This document shows positions 33,066 to 42,725 of a DNA stretch of 64,000 bases, in pieces. The notes under the pieces were generated by a model. The model was not told where the DNA came from and did no database searches. It saw only the letters and a list, made by a program, of their open reading frames with translations. The stretch is from Intestinibacter bartlettii (GTDB lineage: Bacteria > Bacillota > Clostridia > Peptostreptococcales > Peptostreptococcaceae): positions 744,001 to 808,000 of the forward strand of contig CP102273.1 in the NCBI GenBank assembly GCA_025148965.1. The letters run 5' to 3'. Position 1 is the first letter of the stretch; the number at the start of each line of letters is the position of its first letter. The translations under genes were made by a program, and so were the position numbers.

Positions 33066-33800
33066 ATGAAGGTTAAATCTTTTATTAGAAATATTATTAC
33101 AATATGTTTAATTATAATTATTTGTATATGTGGTTATAAAATTTATAGTAAGTTGTATGAATACAAAAAAGCAGACAATATATATAATGATTTAAGAAAA
33201 GAAAAAAATTATACAAATAAAAATAGTAGCAATAAAACAAATAAAAATAAAGAAAACAGCATAGATTTTTCACATATAAATAAAGATTTTGTATGCTGGA
33301 TTAATATAAAAAATACAAATATAGACTATCCAGTTGTGCAAGGAGATGACAATTCTTATTATTTACACCGCGATATTTATGGAAATTATTTATATGCGGG
33401 AACGACATTTTTAGATTATAGAAATAATTACAATGATAGTAAAAACCTTATTGTATATGGTCACAATATGAAAAATACCACTATGTTTAGTGAACTTGAG
33501 AAATTTAAAAAAGAGGATTTTTTTAATTCAAATCCAACAATAACTTTAACTAATAAAAATGGAGAACGACATTTTAAAGCATTTGCAGTTTTGTTAGTTG
33601 ATAAGAATTATGATTATAGAGTTCCAGATTTTAAAAATGATGAAGAATATAATAAATTTTTAAATAAAATATGTGATGAATCAATGTTCAAAGTAAAGAA
33701 TAAACCAACAAGTTCTGATAAAATAATGACTTTGACGACTTGTAGTTATGAGTTTAAAAATGCTAGGACTGTTGTTATTTGTAAAGAAATAGATAATTAA
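33066..33800 (+). CDS. Class B sortase
   Basis: A membrane-bound transpeptidase that links surface proteins to peptidoglycan. One N-terminal membrane helix (about 8-25) is followed by the sortase barrel with the catalytic histidine in VYGHNM, cysteine in TLTTCSYEF and arginine in NARTVVI. The arrangement and length (about 244 residues) fit class B (SrtB). I chose ATG 33066 (ribosome site GAAAGGTAG eight bases upstream) over ATG 33060. It follows the S-component gene by 87 bases and its likely substrate is the 1451-residue protein of the same cluster. Confidence 0.9.
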   Translation: MKVKSFIRNIITICLIIIICICGYKIYSKLYEYKKADNIYNDLRKEKNYTNKNSSNKTNKNKENSIDFSHINKDFVCWINIKNTNIDYPVVQGDDNSYYLHRDIYGNYLYAGTTFLDYRNNYNDSKNLIVYGHNMKNTTMFSELEKFKKEDFFNSNPTITLTNKNGERHFKAFAVLLVDKNYDYRVPDFKNDEEYNKFLNKICDESMFKVKNKPTSSDKIMTLTTCSYEFKNARTVVICKEIDN

Positions 33801-33860
33801 TTATATTTAGAGTGTTAAAAGATATTAATAGAAGTAGAATGTTAAATTAAAAAATACAGA

Positions 33861-33902
33861 AAAAAGACTATCACAATATAAAATTTGTGGTAGTCTTTTC
33901 TT
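33861..33902. terminator. Bidirectional terminator between sortase and Ig-like gene
   Basis: AAAAAGACTA...CACAA pairs with TTGTGGTAGTCTTTT with one bulge. It lies between convergent genes and has A- and T-runs on both sides. Confidence 0.7.
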
Positions 33903-33931
33903 ATTTTATAATAAGTAAAAATTACTCTCTA

Positions 33932-34768
33932 TTAGTATAATAACTTATTTCTCATAACAGAATCTGTAACTTCATATGAATTTGATAGACTTATAGATTT
34001 AAGTCCTTTTTCATACGGAGCAGTTGAACTCTCATATTTTGAACGATTAACCTTTTTATTATTTATATAATATTGGCATACATAATCACCATTAGAATTG
34101 AATTGTCCAATTGAATTAGCAGACATTATTGTTGAAAGTTTAGATCCATTCCATCTGTAATAAGTAGTGTAAGAATTTGAACGAGACCAAGTACTACAAA
34201 TAACTCCTTTTTTTTCTTGATATTCAAATCCACCCCATTCGCCAAATTCACCAAGATATTTTACTTTTCCATTTACATAAGCATATACTTTTCCACCTGA
34301 TACATGGTAATAACCATCAAAAACAACAAGCTCAGGAATACTATCATTATTTATATATGCTAGATTAAATCCACGAGTAGAATAACCAGTAGTAAATTTA
34401 TAAGATTTTAAGAAGTTATAATATGCCTTAAGTGCAGCTTTTTTATTATTAGTTGCTTGTTTTTTTACTGTTACTCTACACTTTAAGTTTTTATTATTTA
34501 CTCTTGCAGTGATAGTAGCGCTACCAGAAGATTTTGCAGAAATAACTCCTCTATACGAAACTGTCGCTACTTTTTTGTTAGAAGTAGACCAAGTAACTTT
34601 TTTACTTGTACCACTTACTTTTAGTGTACTTGTTTGCCCAGTATACATTGTTATACTAGTTTTGTTTAGTCTTATACTTGCTGCTTCAACAACATCAGTT
34701 GAAATTACCATTGAAACACACACTAATGCAAGTGCTAAACTGATTAATAAAGATTTTAATTTTTTCAA
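33932..34768 (-). CDS. Secreted protein with bacterial Ig-like (Big_2) domain (278 aa)
   Basis: Signal peptide at 1-29 (SLALALVCVSMVISTDVVEA). Residues about 31-105 are a Big_2 Ig-like domain with LNKTSITMYTGQTSTLKV and KVATVSYRGVISAKSSGSATITA (key pieces VATVS and GVISAKSSGSATI). Residues about 115-278 form an unassigned domain with aromatic strand segments (YYRWNGSKLSTIM, GDYVCQYYINNKKV). No membrane anchor at the C-terminus. The start is TTG with GGGGAGGA nine bases upstream. Probably secreted or wall-bound; function unknown. Confidence 0.75.
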   Translation of the reverse strand: MKKLKSLLISLALALVCVSMVISTDVVEAASIRLNKTSITMYTGQTSTLKVSGTSKKVTWSTSNKKVATVSYRGVISAKSSGSATITARVNNKNLKCRVTVKKQATNNKKAALKAYYNFLKSYKFTTGYSTRGFNLAYINNDSIPELVVFDGYYHVSGGKVYAYVNGKVKYLGEFGEWGGFEYQEKKGVICSTWSRSNSYTTYYRWNGSKLSTIMSANSIGQFNSNGDYVCQYYINNKKVNRSKYESSTAPYEKGLKSISLSNSYEVTDSVMRNKLLY

Positions 34769-35008
34769 AAATTTATCCTCCCCAAATTTGAAATTGTTTT
34801 ATAGTCAAGAAAAATATATAATCTTTAAAATGATTTTAATTATATATTTTTCAAACACCAGATGAGTATATCATACAAATAATACAAAATATGTCGAATA
34901 TTAGAGAATATATATATAATTTTAAAATAAGAAATAAACCACATAGAATCCCTGTATAAAATTCAAATAATAAGATATAATCATAAAAAAACAAAAAAGG
35001 AGCACAAA

Positions 35009-36178
35009 ATGTCAATTGCAATAGAATATCTATACAAATACATAAAAAAATTTGACGTAAACCTACTAGCAGGTGAAAGTGGTCTAAACAACAAGGTGAG
35101 ATGGACCCACATTGTTGAAAATGAAGAAATCGCGAGTTTTATCCAAGCAGAGGAACTTCTATTTACAACAGGAGTAAGTATAAAAGACGACACAACTTTG
35201 CTTAATATAATAAATATTGCAAAGGATCACAATGCGAGTGGGATTGTGGTAAATACGGGTAAGTATATTGAGAAGATAAGCGAGGAAGTGATTGATTATT
35301 GTAACGAAAATGAGTTTCCTCTATTTGTAATGCCTTGGAATATTAGGATTCCTGACATTATGAGGGCTTTAACGATTATAATTTTAGAATCAGAAAGGAC
35401 TTATACAGAGATTTCGAATGCAATTAAGGATGCGATATTTTTGCCGACTCATGAGGAATTATATGTGCAACAGTTGGAGCGAGTTGGATTTAAGTGTGGT
35501 TGGGATTATGTTGTGGCGATAATCGAGCTGGAGGATGATGAATATAATACGAATAATATTCCTGCTTATGCGGAAATGGTTAAGTCGTATATAGAAAAGA
35601 AGCTGAGCTATATACGAAACGACTATTTTGCAGTGAATATAGGAAAATCTGTTGCTATAGTTTTTTATAATAAGACAGATTTGGAAGTTGAGAAGATAAT
35701 GAAAGAGCTGTATATTTCAATGAATAAGGATTTTAGAAATTTAAAACTTTTTATTGGAATAGGTAAGCGTGTGAACAACTTGAAACTTCTATATAAAGGA
35801 TACGAAGAAGCTAAAAATGTTGCAAAAATAAATAGATTGATTAGCAATAATAAGGTGCATATCAGATATAGCGAAATGGCAATTTATCGACTACTATTGG
35901 AGATGGAAAATAAGGAAATTATAAAGGAATTCCACGACCAAACAATAGGTGATTTGGTTGTATATGATAAAGTCAACAATACTGATTATGTGGAGCTGTT
36001 GGAGAGTTATTTTGAAAACAACTGCAAGATAAATGAAACTGCTAAAAGCTTGTATTTGCATAGGAATACAGTGAATTATAAGATAAGCAAAATTGAAGAA
36101 ATTTTAGATATAAATTTAGATGATATCGGCGACAAAAGTAAGATATATTTATCTTTAATGATAAGGTATTTGTTATAG
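35009..36178 (+). CDS. PucR-family transcriptional regulator
   Basis: A 389-residue regulator with the three-part PucR layout: N-terminal ligand domain (about 5-125; VNLLAGESGLNNKVRWTHIVE start), a GGDEF-like central domain (about 150-290) and C-terminal HTH_30 (about 330-385) with ENNCKINETAKSLYLHRNTVNYK. AAAAGGAGC precedes the ATG. PucR proteins control purine, allantoin, GABA or amino acid use. It lies 141 bases upstream of an MFS carrier gene on the same strand and probably activates it. Confidence 0.85.
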   Translation: MSIAIEYLYKYIKKFDVNLLAGESGLNNKVRWTHIVENEEIASFIQAEELLFTTGVSIKDDTTLLNIINIAKDHNASGIVVNTGKYIEKISEEVIDYCNENEFPLFVMPWNIRIPDIMRALTIIILESERTYTEISNAIKDAIFLPTHEELYVQQLERVGFKCGWDYVVAIIELEDDEYNTNNIPAYAEMVKSYIEKKLSYIRNDYFAVNIGKSVAIVFYNKTDLEVEKIMKELYISMNKDFRNLKLFIGIGKRVNNLKLLYKGYEEAKNVAKINRLISNNKVHIRYSEMAIYRLLLEMENKEIIKEFHDQTIGDLVVYDKVNNTDYVELLESYFENNCKINETAKSLYLHRNTVNYKISKIEEILDINLDDIGDKSKIYLSLMIRYLL

Positions 36179-36319
36179 TTATAAAATCTTTAGTCTACAC
36201 TAAATTCGAGAAAAATACGATTGTTTAAATGCATAAACTTTATTGTGCAAAGTGACATTGAGGACAGCCTTAAATAGTGGCATTATAAATGATGTCAAAA
36301 ATACAAAAGGAGGTTCGTC

Positions 36320-37594
36320 ATGGGCAATCAAACATTTAGCACTAATAACAAAATCGATAATAAAAAGAAATATTTTATAGTATTTATATGTATGTTTTTA
36401 CAAGCTGTTCCATATAGTATAGCTCAAAACATTCAGCCATTATTTGTACCTTATGTAATTAAACAATTTGGATTTTCACTAGCAGGATTTTCACTTATAT
36501 TTACTTGTGGGGCAATTGCTTCAGCGATATTTTCTCCAGTTTTAGGGAATGTATTTGAAAAAGTAAATATAAAATTACTATTTTTATTAGGGGCAACGCT
36601 ATCAGCAGTTGGATTTATGGGATTTGGATTTTCTCATAATCTAGCTCAATTTTACGTATTAGCAGCTATGCAAAAAGTAGGCTGTTTATTATTCTCAGGG
36701 ATTGGGGTTCCATATTTAATAAATAGCTGGTTCCCAAAAGAAGGTAGAGGTAAAGCTTTAGGTATAGCATTTTCTGGAGGTTCTATAGGTAATGTATTTT
36801 TACAACAAATAACTTCTCAAATGTTAGCATCAAGAGGAGTGACTTATAGTTATATATTCTTCGGAGTTTTAGCATTAGTTTGCAGTTTACCAATAGTAAT
36901 GATATTTGTAAGATTACCAAAAGCAGGTGAAGTAGAGGTTGTTGAAGAAAATGAAGCAGAAGAAGTTCAAACAAGTGGGTTTGACGGTCTTGGGGCTAAA
37001 GCAACTAAACAAAATAAATACTTCTGGTTATTCTCTATTGGATATGCAATAATAGCAGTTTCTATATCAGCATTAAGCACACAATATGCGACATATTTTA
37101 CAGGTGAATTAGGATTAAGCGCAACATTAGTAGGAACTTTAGGTTCAGTATTTGCAGCATTTTGTTTAATTGGAAATGTTTCAGGTGGCGCATTATTCGA
37201 TAAAATCGGAACACTAAAAACAATGACTATATCTATGTTACTTCAAGGAGTTGCAATAGTTGCACTAATATTCTGCGCAAAAGTACCTGCACTAGCATTT
37301 TTATTCTCAATAGCATATGGACTTAATGTATATTCATATATGTCTGCACCAGCATTTATGGCTACAGATGTATTTGGCAAAAAAGAATCTAGTAAAATAT
37401 TCGGGACTATAAGTTTATTATTTGCATTAGGCTATGCATTCGGATCAACTTTAGTCGGCATGATAGTTGATAAAGTTGGATTTGGCGCTGCATGGATTGT
37501 GATGCTTGGTTGTGTAGTTGTTGGATATACTTTATTACTTGGTTCTATAAAGAAAGTAAAAGAACAATATGCAGAGATGGAAGTTGAGATATAA
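36320..37594 (+). CDS. MFS transporter, oxalate/formate antiporter-like
   Basis: A 424-residue carrier with twelve hydrophobic segments and a central soluble loop (about 200-225, rich in E). Motif A-like segment GNVFEKVNIK and GALFDKIGT in the two halves. Overall resemblance is to the OFA (oxalate-formate antiporter) family of small organic anion carriers. AAAGGAGG gives strong translation. Substrate unknown; the upstream PucR gene is the likely regulator. Confidence 0.8.
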   Translation: MGNQTFSTNNKIDNKKKYFIVFICMFLQAVPYSIAQNIQPLFVPYVIKQFGFSLAGFSLIFTCGAIASAIFSPVLGNVFEKVNIKLLFLLGATLSAVGFMGFGFSHNLAQFYVLAAMQKVGCLLFSGIGVPYLINSWFPKEGRGKALGIAFSGGSIGNVFLQQITSQMLASRGVTYSYIFFGVLALVCSLPIVMIFVRLPKAGEVEVVEENEAEEVQTSGFDGLGAKATKQNKYFWLFSIGYAIIAVSISALSTQYATYFTGELGLSATLVGTLGSVFAAFCLIGNVSGGALFDKIGTLKTMTISMLLQGVAIVALIFCAKVPALAFLFSIAYGLNVYSYMSAPAFMATDVFGKKESSKIFGTISLLFALGYAFGSTLVGMIVDKVGFGAAWIVMLGCVVVGYTLLLGSIKKVKEQYAEMEVEI

Positions 37595-37634
37595 TTTATT
37601 AAAAGTACTATTAAATTTTAAGATAAAGATAAGT

Positions 37635-37668
37635 GACTACTAAGTTTTAGGGCTTAGTAGTTTTTTTA
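37635..37668 (+). terminator. Terminator after the MFS gene
   Basis: GACTACTAAG and CTTAGTAGTT pair over nine bases and a T-run follows. Confidence 0.8.
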
Positions 37669-37817
37669 TACAAAAAATATTAAAATTTTATATTCATTTC
37701 ATAAATATTTCACATTGGAAACTTAAAATCTATCTTAGATAAATGAAGTGACTGACACAAAGTCTAAAATATTTATTATGAAAATTTCTAAAAATTATAA
37801 AACAAGGAGGTAAAAAA

Positions 37818-39173
37818 ATGGGTTCTTTTAAAAGAGCGGTATTATATATAACCCGAAAGAAAAAGAAAAGTATTCTTATGTTCTTTATTCTATTTTGTAT
37901 AGCTACAGCTGTACTGAGTGGAATTTCAATTAAAAAAGCTACATCAATTGCAAGACAAAATTCAAGTAAGGAGACAGCAAATACATTTGAGATACAAAAC
38001 AATTTGGCAACAAATTTCACAGGAACAATGCCAGAGAGTTTGGTAAATAAAGTATCAAAAGTAAATGGCATAAAAAATTATGATGCATCAGTTCAGGGCA
38101 TTGGGCTAGTTTTTAAGCAACTTCAAAATGTGGAGCCAAAAAACAACACAGTTCAATACACTGATAAACAGTATAAAAATCTTTTCCCTGTAGAAGCTCA
38201 TAAGTTTACAGAATACGACACAAAATTTATGAGTAAATCATTTAGATTAGTTGAAGGTAGACACCTTGTAGAAGGTGATAAAAATAAAGTATTAGTTCAC
38301 AAAGCGTTAGCCGAAAAAAATAATTTAAAAGTAGGAGATAGGATAATAGGAACTAAAGACAGCTTAGATTATAATGCATCTAAAGATGCACCGTCTGAAT
38401 ATGATCTTGAAATTGTAGGTATTTTTGAAAGTCAAAATACAGACAGAATGGGAAGTAAGTTAGAAATACCAGAAAACCTTATATTATCAGATATGAACAC
38501 ATTAAATGCTTTATATGGTTATTCAAAAGGAAACAGCCAATATACAAGTGCTGTGTTTAATACTAATAAAAATGTAGATGATGTAATATCAGATGTCAAT
38601 AAAATACAAGAAAATTGGAGTCTTTATAATATATCAAAAAGTGATGATACGTTTTTAGCATTATCTAAGTCATTTGATAGCTTAGAAAAAATCGTAAATA
38701 TGCTTTTAATCGGTTCAATTATAGTTGGAATAATAGTGCTTTCATTAGTTTTAGCATTTTGGATTCAAGGAAGAATTCATGAAACAGGTATCTTACTTTC
38801 TATCGGAGTTGGAAAGTTTAAAATAATTTCACAATATATAATTGAATTGTTACTTATAAGTGTGCTAGCTTTTGGAACATCATATTTTTCAAGTAAGATG
38901 ATATCACAAAATATAGGAGATGCAATGGTTAGCCAGGCAAGCAAACAAGCTGTTCAGGAGGTGCAACAAGGGTTTGGAGGAATGTCATTAGGATATGATG
39001 CAAACACTTCTTTAGCAACTCAAACAGTAGATGGGATTGATGTTGATGTTAGTTTAAAAGAAGTTCTTTATGTTTATGCAATAGGGGCAACTATTATCAT
39101 AAGTTCTGTAATGATATCTTCATCATCAATAATAAGATTAAAACCAAAAGAAATACTATCGAAAATGAGCTAG
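37818..39173 (+). CDS. FtsX-type ABC transporter permease (MacB-like)
   Basis: A 451-residue membrane protein. One N-terminal helix (about 15-38), a 230-residue extracellular domain of MacB_PCD type, then three helices in a C-terminal FtsX domain with GSIIVGIIVLSLVLAFWIQ. This layout belongs to the type VII ABC mechanotransmission family, often used in peptide or bacteriocin resistance and envelope stress. The ATPase gene follows after 11 bases. No adjacent two-component system in this cluster. Confidence 0.85.
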   Translation: MGSFKRAVLYITRKKKKSILMFFILFCIATAVLSGISIKKATSIARQNSSKETANTFEIQNNLATNFTGTMPESLVNKVSKVNGIKNYDASVQGIGLVFKQLQNVEPKNNTVQYTDKQYKNLFPVEAHKFTEYDTKFMSKSFRLVEGRHLVEGDKNKVLVHKALAEKNNLKVGDRIIGTKDSLDYNASKDAPSEYDLEIVGIFESQNTDRMGSKLEIPENLILSDMNTLNALYGYSKGNSQYTSAVFNTNKNVDDVISDVNKIQENWSLYNISKSDDTFLALSKSFDSLEKIVNMLLIGSIIVGIIVLSLVLAFWIQGRIHETGILLSIGVGKFKIISQYIIELLLISVLAFGTSYFSSKMISQNIGDAMVSQASKQAVQEVQQGFGGMSLGYDANTSLATQTVDGIDVDVSLKEVLYVYAIGATIIISSVMISSSSIIRLKPKEILSKMS

Positions 39174-39184
39174 GAGGAAGACAA

Positions 39185-39811
39185 ATGTCAATTTTAGCAT
39201 TAAATAAAGTTAATTATTCATATACAAATGGTAAAAAAATATTAAATAATATAAGTATGGAGTTTGAAAAAGGCAAGTTTTACACGATTTTAGGTGTATC
39301 TGGTTCTGGAAAAACAACTTTGCTATCATTGTTGGCAGGTCTTGATGAACCACAAAGTGGTAAAATACTATATAACAATCAGGATATTAGGGAAAAAGGA
39401 TATGAGAATCATAGAAAAAATAATGTTTCACTAATTTTCCAAAATTATAATTTGATTGATTATATGACTCCATTAGAAAATTTAAAAATAGTAAACCCAA
39501 AAGCAGATAAAACTATTTTAAATGAGCTTGGATTAAAAGATGATGAAATAAAAAGAAATGTATTGAAATTGTCAGGAGGTCAGCAACAACGTGTTGCCAT
39601 AGCAAGAACACTTGTTGCAAATTCACCAGTAATTTTGGCAGATGAACCGACTGGAAATTTAGACAGTGATACAGAAGAAGAAATTATAGAAATATTAAAA
39701 ACAAGTGCACATAAACATGGAAAATGTGTGATTGTTGTTACTCATAGTAAGGATCTTGCGAGCAAGTCAGATGTTATACTTGAGTTAAAAGATAAAAAGT
39801 TAGTTCTTTAG
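39185..39811 (+). CDS. ABC transporter ATPase partner of the FtsX-type permease
   Basis: A 208-residue ATPase of the LolD/MacB type with Walker A GVSGSGKTT, signature LSGGQQQRVAIARTL, Walker B VILADEPTGNLD and the switch histidine in VVTHSKDLA. Short length is at the lower end for the family because of a compact C-terminus. GGAGGAAG before ATG. Confidence 0.92.
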   Translation: MSILALNKVNYSYTNGKKILNNISMEFEKGKFYTILGVSGSGKTTLLSLLAGLDEPQSGKILYNNQDIREKGYENHRKNNVSLIFQNYNLIDYMTPLENLKIVNPKADKTILNELGLKDDEIKRNVLKLSGGQQQRVAIARTLVANSPVILADEPTGNLDSDTEEEIIEILKTSAHKHGKCVIVVTHSKDLASKSDVILELKDKKLVL

Positions 39812-39857
39812 CAAGTAATATAGATATATAGATATTCCCTCATGATATTTTAAATAG

Positions 39858-39897
39858 AAAAATGGGCAAACGTAAATTTATACGTTGCCCATTTTTT
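39858..39897. terminator. Bidirectional terminator
   Basis: AAATGGGCAA(A)CGT and ACGTTGCCCATTT pair with one bulge around an AT loop, between the convergent ATPase and TraX genes. Confidence 0.85.
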
Positions 39898-39914
39898 ATT
39901 TGAAAAATATTAAA

Positions 39915-40649
39915 TTATATATTGAATACCATCCTTAATATACCTAATATTAATATATGAACAGGATAGAACCAGTAATTTATCATTTTATTTTGTCTGC
40001 CACGTTTTCCATTGTACATAAGTATAAATCCAAAACCAAGAAGTGCCCAAACCTCCTTGAAAATTGATAAATAACCAAATACACATGATAATATAGGTTT
40101 ATTATAAAATACATAAAGGAAATATACTATTAATATAGCATGGTAATCATAATCTACTGAAAGGAATAGAGATATAATACACATAACAGCTAAAATTAAT
40201 ACTGTAGTCAAATACCATAGGAAACGAGGTATTTTTTCTAATTTTATTTTTAATGTATCTATAATCCAAATTGTTACAAGTGATAATGCTAGTGCAAATA
40301 GTACATTGTTATATCTAGGATTGAAGAATGTACGTGTTGTAAACATATCAAATGGTACTTCTGATATTACTCCAAATATCAATAAGTTTAGAAGATATTT
40401 TTTACGACTTCTCGTTTTGAAAAAACCCTCTACTATAAAAAATGCAAATAATGGGAATGCTATCCTTCCAAGTACATCAAATAAATCACTTATTTTTAAA
40501 AGTAATCCCCCATTTAAATTTGGATATATTAAGGCTTTATTCACGTGGTCGATTAACATAGATAGAAATGCTATGTATTTTAATTGTGCTCCAGAAAGAA
40601 CCCTTATTTTATCCAATCCTTTTTTTCTTAATTCAATTGTTTCTGTCAT
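39915..40649 (-). CDS. TraX-family membrane protein (putative O-acyltransferase-like)
   Basis: A 244-residue protein with seven to eight membrane segments. TraX-family segments are LKYIAFLSMLIDHVNKAL, GRIAFPLFAFFIVEGFF and NYWFYPVHILILG. TraX N-acetylates F pilin in E. coli plasmids; chromosomal Firmicute members are widespread, and their substrates are unknown. No conjugation genes are nearby, so no plasmid link is implied. Confidence 0.85.
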   Translation of the reverse strand: MTETIELRKKGLDKIRVLSGAQLKYIAFLSMLIDHVNKALIYPNLNGGLLLKISDLFDVLGRIAFPLFAFFIVEGFFKTRSRKKYLLNLLIFGVISEVPFDMFTTRTFFNPRYNNVLFALALSLVTIWIIDTLKIKLEKIPRFLWYLTTVLILAVMCIISLFLSVDYDYHAILIVYFLYVFYNKPILSCVFGYLSIFKEVWALLGFGFILMYNGKRGRQNKMINYWFYPVHILILGILRMVFNI

Positions 40650-40978
40650 AAATATTATCCTTTCTATAAGTTCGTTTAGATTTTTAATTAATAAATACGA
40701 TAAATTGGTATGATTACCGCATTTTATATGGTATAATATGCAGAGATTAGAGTTGGCAACTGACTTTTAAAGGAAGAAAATTGCCATATAAATAACTTAA
40801 TTTCTACAAATTACCGGTAGTGTTTAATATACCACGTTAATAGATGGATTAAAACAAAAACGCAAATTTGTAAAACTTTCGTAAAAATTTCGTAAGATTT
40901 ATTGAAGTAATGCGAAAGGTATAAAAGTTAAAAATATGTAAATTATAAAATTATAAATGGTCAATTAGAGGTGAAAAT
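40650..40978. other. Divergent intergenic region, no gene seen
   Basis: 329 bases between TraX (minus) and the nitroreductase (plus). It holds the ribosome site AGAGGTG at its right end and a small hairpin GGTAGTG...ATACC near 40816-40832. I looked for known riboswitch cores and saw none. Confidence 0.45.
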
Positions 40979-41527
40979 ATGGACGCAATAACTATGATAA
41001 AAGAAAGACGTAGCGTAAGAAAATATAAAGACGAAAAAGTAGACAGAGAGACTATGAGAGAAATTGTCGATATAGCGAGATGGGCTCCTTCTTGGGTAAA
41101 CTACCAAATAGCTAGATACACATTAGTAGACGACGAAGAAATAATAAAAGAAATAGCAGAGCATGGAGTTAATGGATTCGTATACAATATAGACACTTTA
41201 AGAACTGCAAAAGGAGTAGCTGTACTTAGCTTTGTAAAAGGAAAAAGTGGAACATATGACAAAGAATACATAACTTCAAAAGGTAACTCATGGGAAGTTT
41301 TTGATGCTGGTATAGCATGCCAAACATTCTGTTTAGCAGCACATGCAAAAGGTGTCGGAACTTGTATAATGGGAGTTATAGACGATAAATCTATAGCAAA
41401 AATAGTAAACTTACCGGAAGACGAAACTGTTGCAGCACTTATAGTTTACGGGTATGAAGATGGAGAACATGCAGCACCAAATAAAAGAAAAGACGTAGAC
41501 GAAATAATGCGTTTTGTAGATAGATAA
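40979..41527 (+). CDS. Nitroreductase-family flavoprotein (182 aa)
   Basis: FMN-dependent NAD(P)H oxidoreductase of the nitroreductase fold. The N-terminal MIKERRSVRKYKDEKVD and WAPSWVNYQ bind the FMN phosphate and ring, and GVGTCIMG lies in the typical C-terminal loop. Length fits the short clostridial group. Physiological substrate unknown. It is followed 64 bases later by a ferredoxin-fused paralogue, suggesting a functional pair. Confidence 0.88.
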   Translation: MDAITMIKERRSVRKYKDEKVDRETMREIVDIARWAPSWVNYQIARYTLVDDEEIIKEIAEHGVNGFVYNIDTLRTAKGVAVLSFVKGKSGTYDKEYITSKGNSWEVFDAGIACQTFCLAAHAKGVGTCIMGVIDDKSIAKIVNLPEDETVAALIVYGYEDGEHAAPNKRKDVDEIMRFVDR

Positions 41528-41591
41528 AACTTTAAAACAGCAATTAAAATTAAACAAAAGAAGAATCTATAATCATATAAAGGAGAACAAA

Positions 41592-42416
41592 ATGATAGTA
41601 GATAGAGATAAGTGTATAGGATGTACTTTATGTAAGCAAGACTGTATCGTAAGCGACATAGAAATGATCGATAAAAAAGCGCACATAAGAAACTTAACAT
41701 GCATAAAATGTGGTCACTGTATAGCAATCTGTCCAGTAAAAGCAGTATCTTGTGATGATGAAGAAGAATACTCGATGGAAGAAGTCATCCCATATGAAAA
41801 AGAAGACTTCACAATAGATGCAGATAAACTAATGAATTTTATGAAATTTAGAAGAAGTGTTAGATTATTTAAAAAAGATGAAATAGAAGAAGAGAAAATA
41901 GAAAAAATAATAGATGCAGGAAGATTTACACAAACATCAACTAATATGCAAGATGTTTCTTATACTATTGTAAAAGACAGCATACCAGAGTTAAGAAGAA
42001 TGACTTTAGGAACATTAAACGCAATGGCCGACAAGATGTTGGGAAGTGAAGAAACTCCAAAACACCTTCTAAAATACGCCCATATGTGGAAGCGTATGTA
42101 TGAGAGTTTTGTAGAAAATCCAGATGGACCTGATCAATTATTCTTCAAAGCACCATTATTAATAATTGTAAAAGCGCAAAATGAGATAGATGGTGGTTTA
42201 GCATCAGCAAAAATGGAGCTTATGATAGATGCGCTAGGGCTAGGAACTTATTTCAGCGGTTTCTTTGAAAGGGCAGCGGCAATGAATCCTAAAATAGGTG
42301 AAATGATAGGATTAAAAGAAGGCGAAAAAATCATCTCTTGTATGGTAATTGGATATCCAAGGGTAGAATATAAGAGAACAGTACCTAGAAAAGAAGCAAG
42401 AATAACTAGAATATAA
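41592..42416 (+). CDS. Ferredoxin-nitroreductase fusion flavoprotein (274 aa)
   Basis: Residues 1-60 are a two-[4Fe-4S] ferredoxin (CIGCTLCKQDC and CIKCGHCIAICPVKAV). Residues about 80-274 are a nitroreductase domain with MKFRRSVRLFKKDEIEEEK and TNMQDVSY. Such fusions accept low-potential electrons directly. AAAGGAGAAC before ATG. Likely acts with the upstream nitroreductase; substrate unknown. Confidence 0.88.
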   Translation: MIVDRDKCIGCTLCKQDCIVSDIEMIDKKAHIRNLTCIKCGHCIAICPVKAVSCDDEEEYSMEEVIPYEKEDFTIDADKLMNFMKFRRSVRLFKKDEIEEEKIEKIIDAGRFTQTSTNMQDVSYTIVKDSIPELRRMTLGTLNAMADKMLGSEETPKHLLKYAHMWKRMYESFVENPDGPDQLFFKAPLLIIVKAQNEIDGGLASAKMELMIDALGLGTYFSGFFERAAAMNPKIGEMIGLKEGEKIISCMVIGYPRVEYKRTVPRKEARITRI

Positions 42417-42513
42417 TTATGGATAAAGCTAGAAAAAATCAATAGGAAATATAAGTTCAAAAGTACTGCAACAACTAAAAAACACTGACATTTCCATATG
42501 CTGATTAATTAAA

Positions 42514-42552
42514 AATAAGGCGTCGATTTAAAATATTCGACGCTTTATTTTT
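42514..42552 (+). terminator. Terminator after the nitroreductase pair
   Basis: AATAAGGCGTCGA and TCGACGCTTTATT form a stem with one bulge, followed by T-rich DNA. Confidence 0.8.
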
Positions 42553-42561
42553 ATTAGTAAG

Positions 42562-42680
42562 CTAAGTAGACACTCCTGTTATAACTAGATCATTTTCATC
42601 AAAGAATAAATTCTCAATTCTATTTTGTGGCAATGTAATATCAAATTATTTATATCCATATCTGATACCATTTGCTACTT
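42562..42680 (-). pseudogene. Remnant of an unidentified gene
   Basis: Minus-strand translation reads VANGIRYGYK, one stop, then FDITLPQNRIENLFFDENDL and VITGVST before a stop at 42562. The amino acid texture is coding-like, but the frame has an internal stop and no start. No family recognised. Confidence 0.35.
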
Positions 42681-42725
42681 CTTTATATTAATGAGAACTC
42701 AAATTTATATTAGAATCTCAAACAT

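Noticed and set aside
39915-40649. TraX-like gene as a sign of an integrated plasmid
   Set aside because: No other conjugation or replication genes are nearby and chromosomal TraX-like genes are common in Firmicutes.
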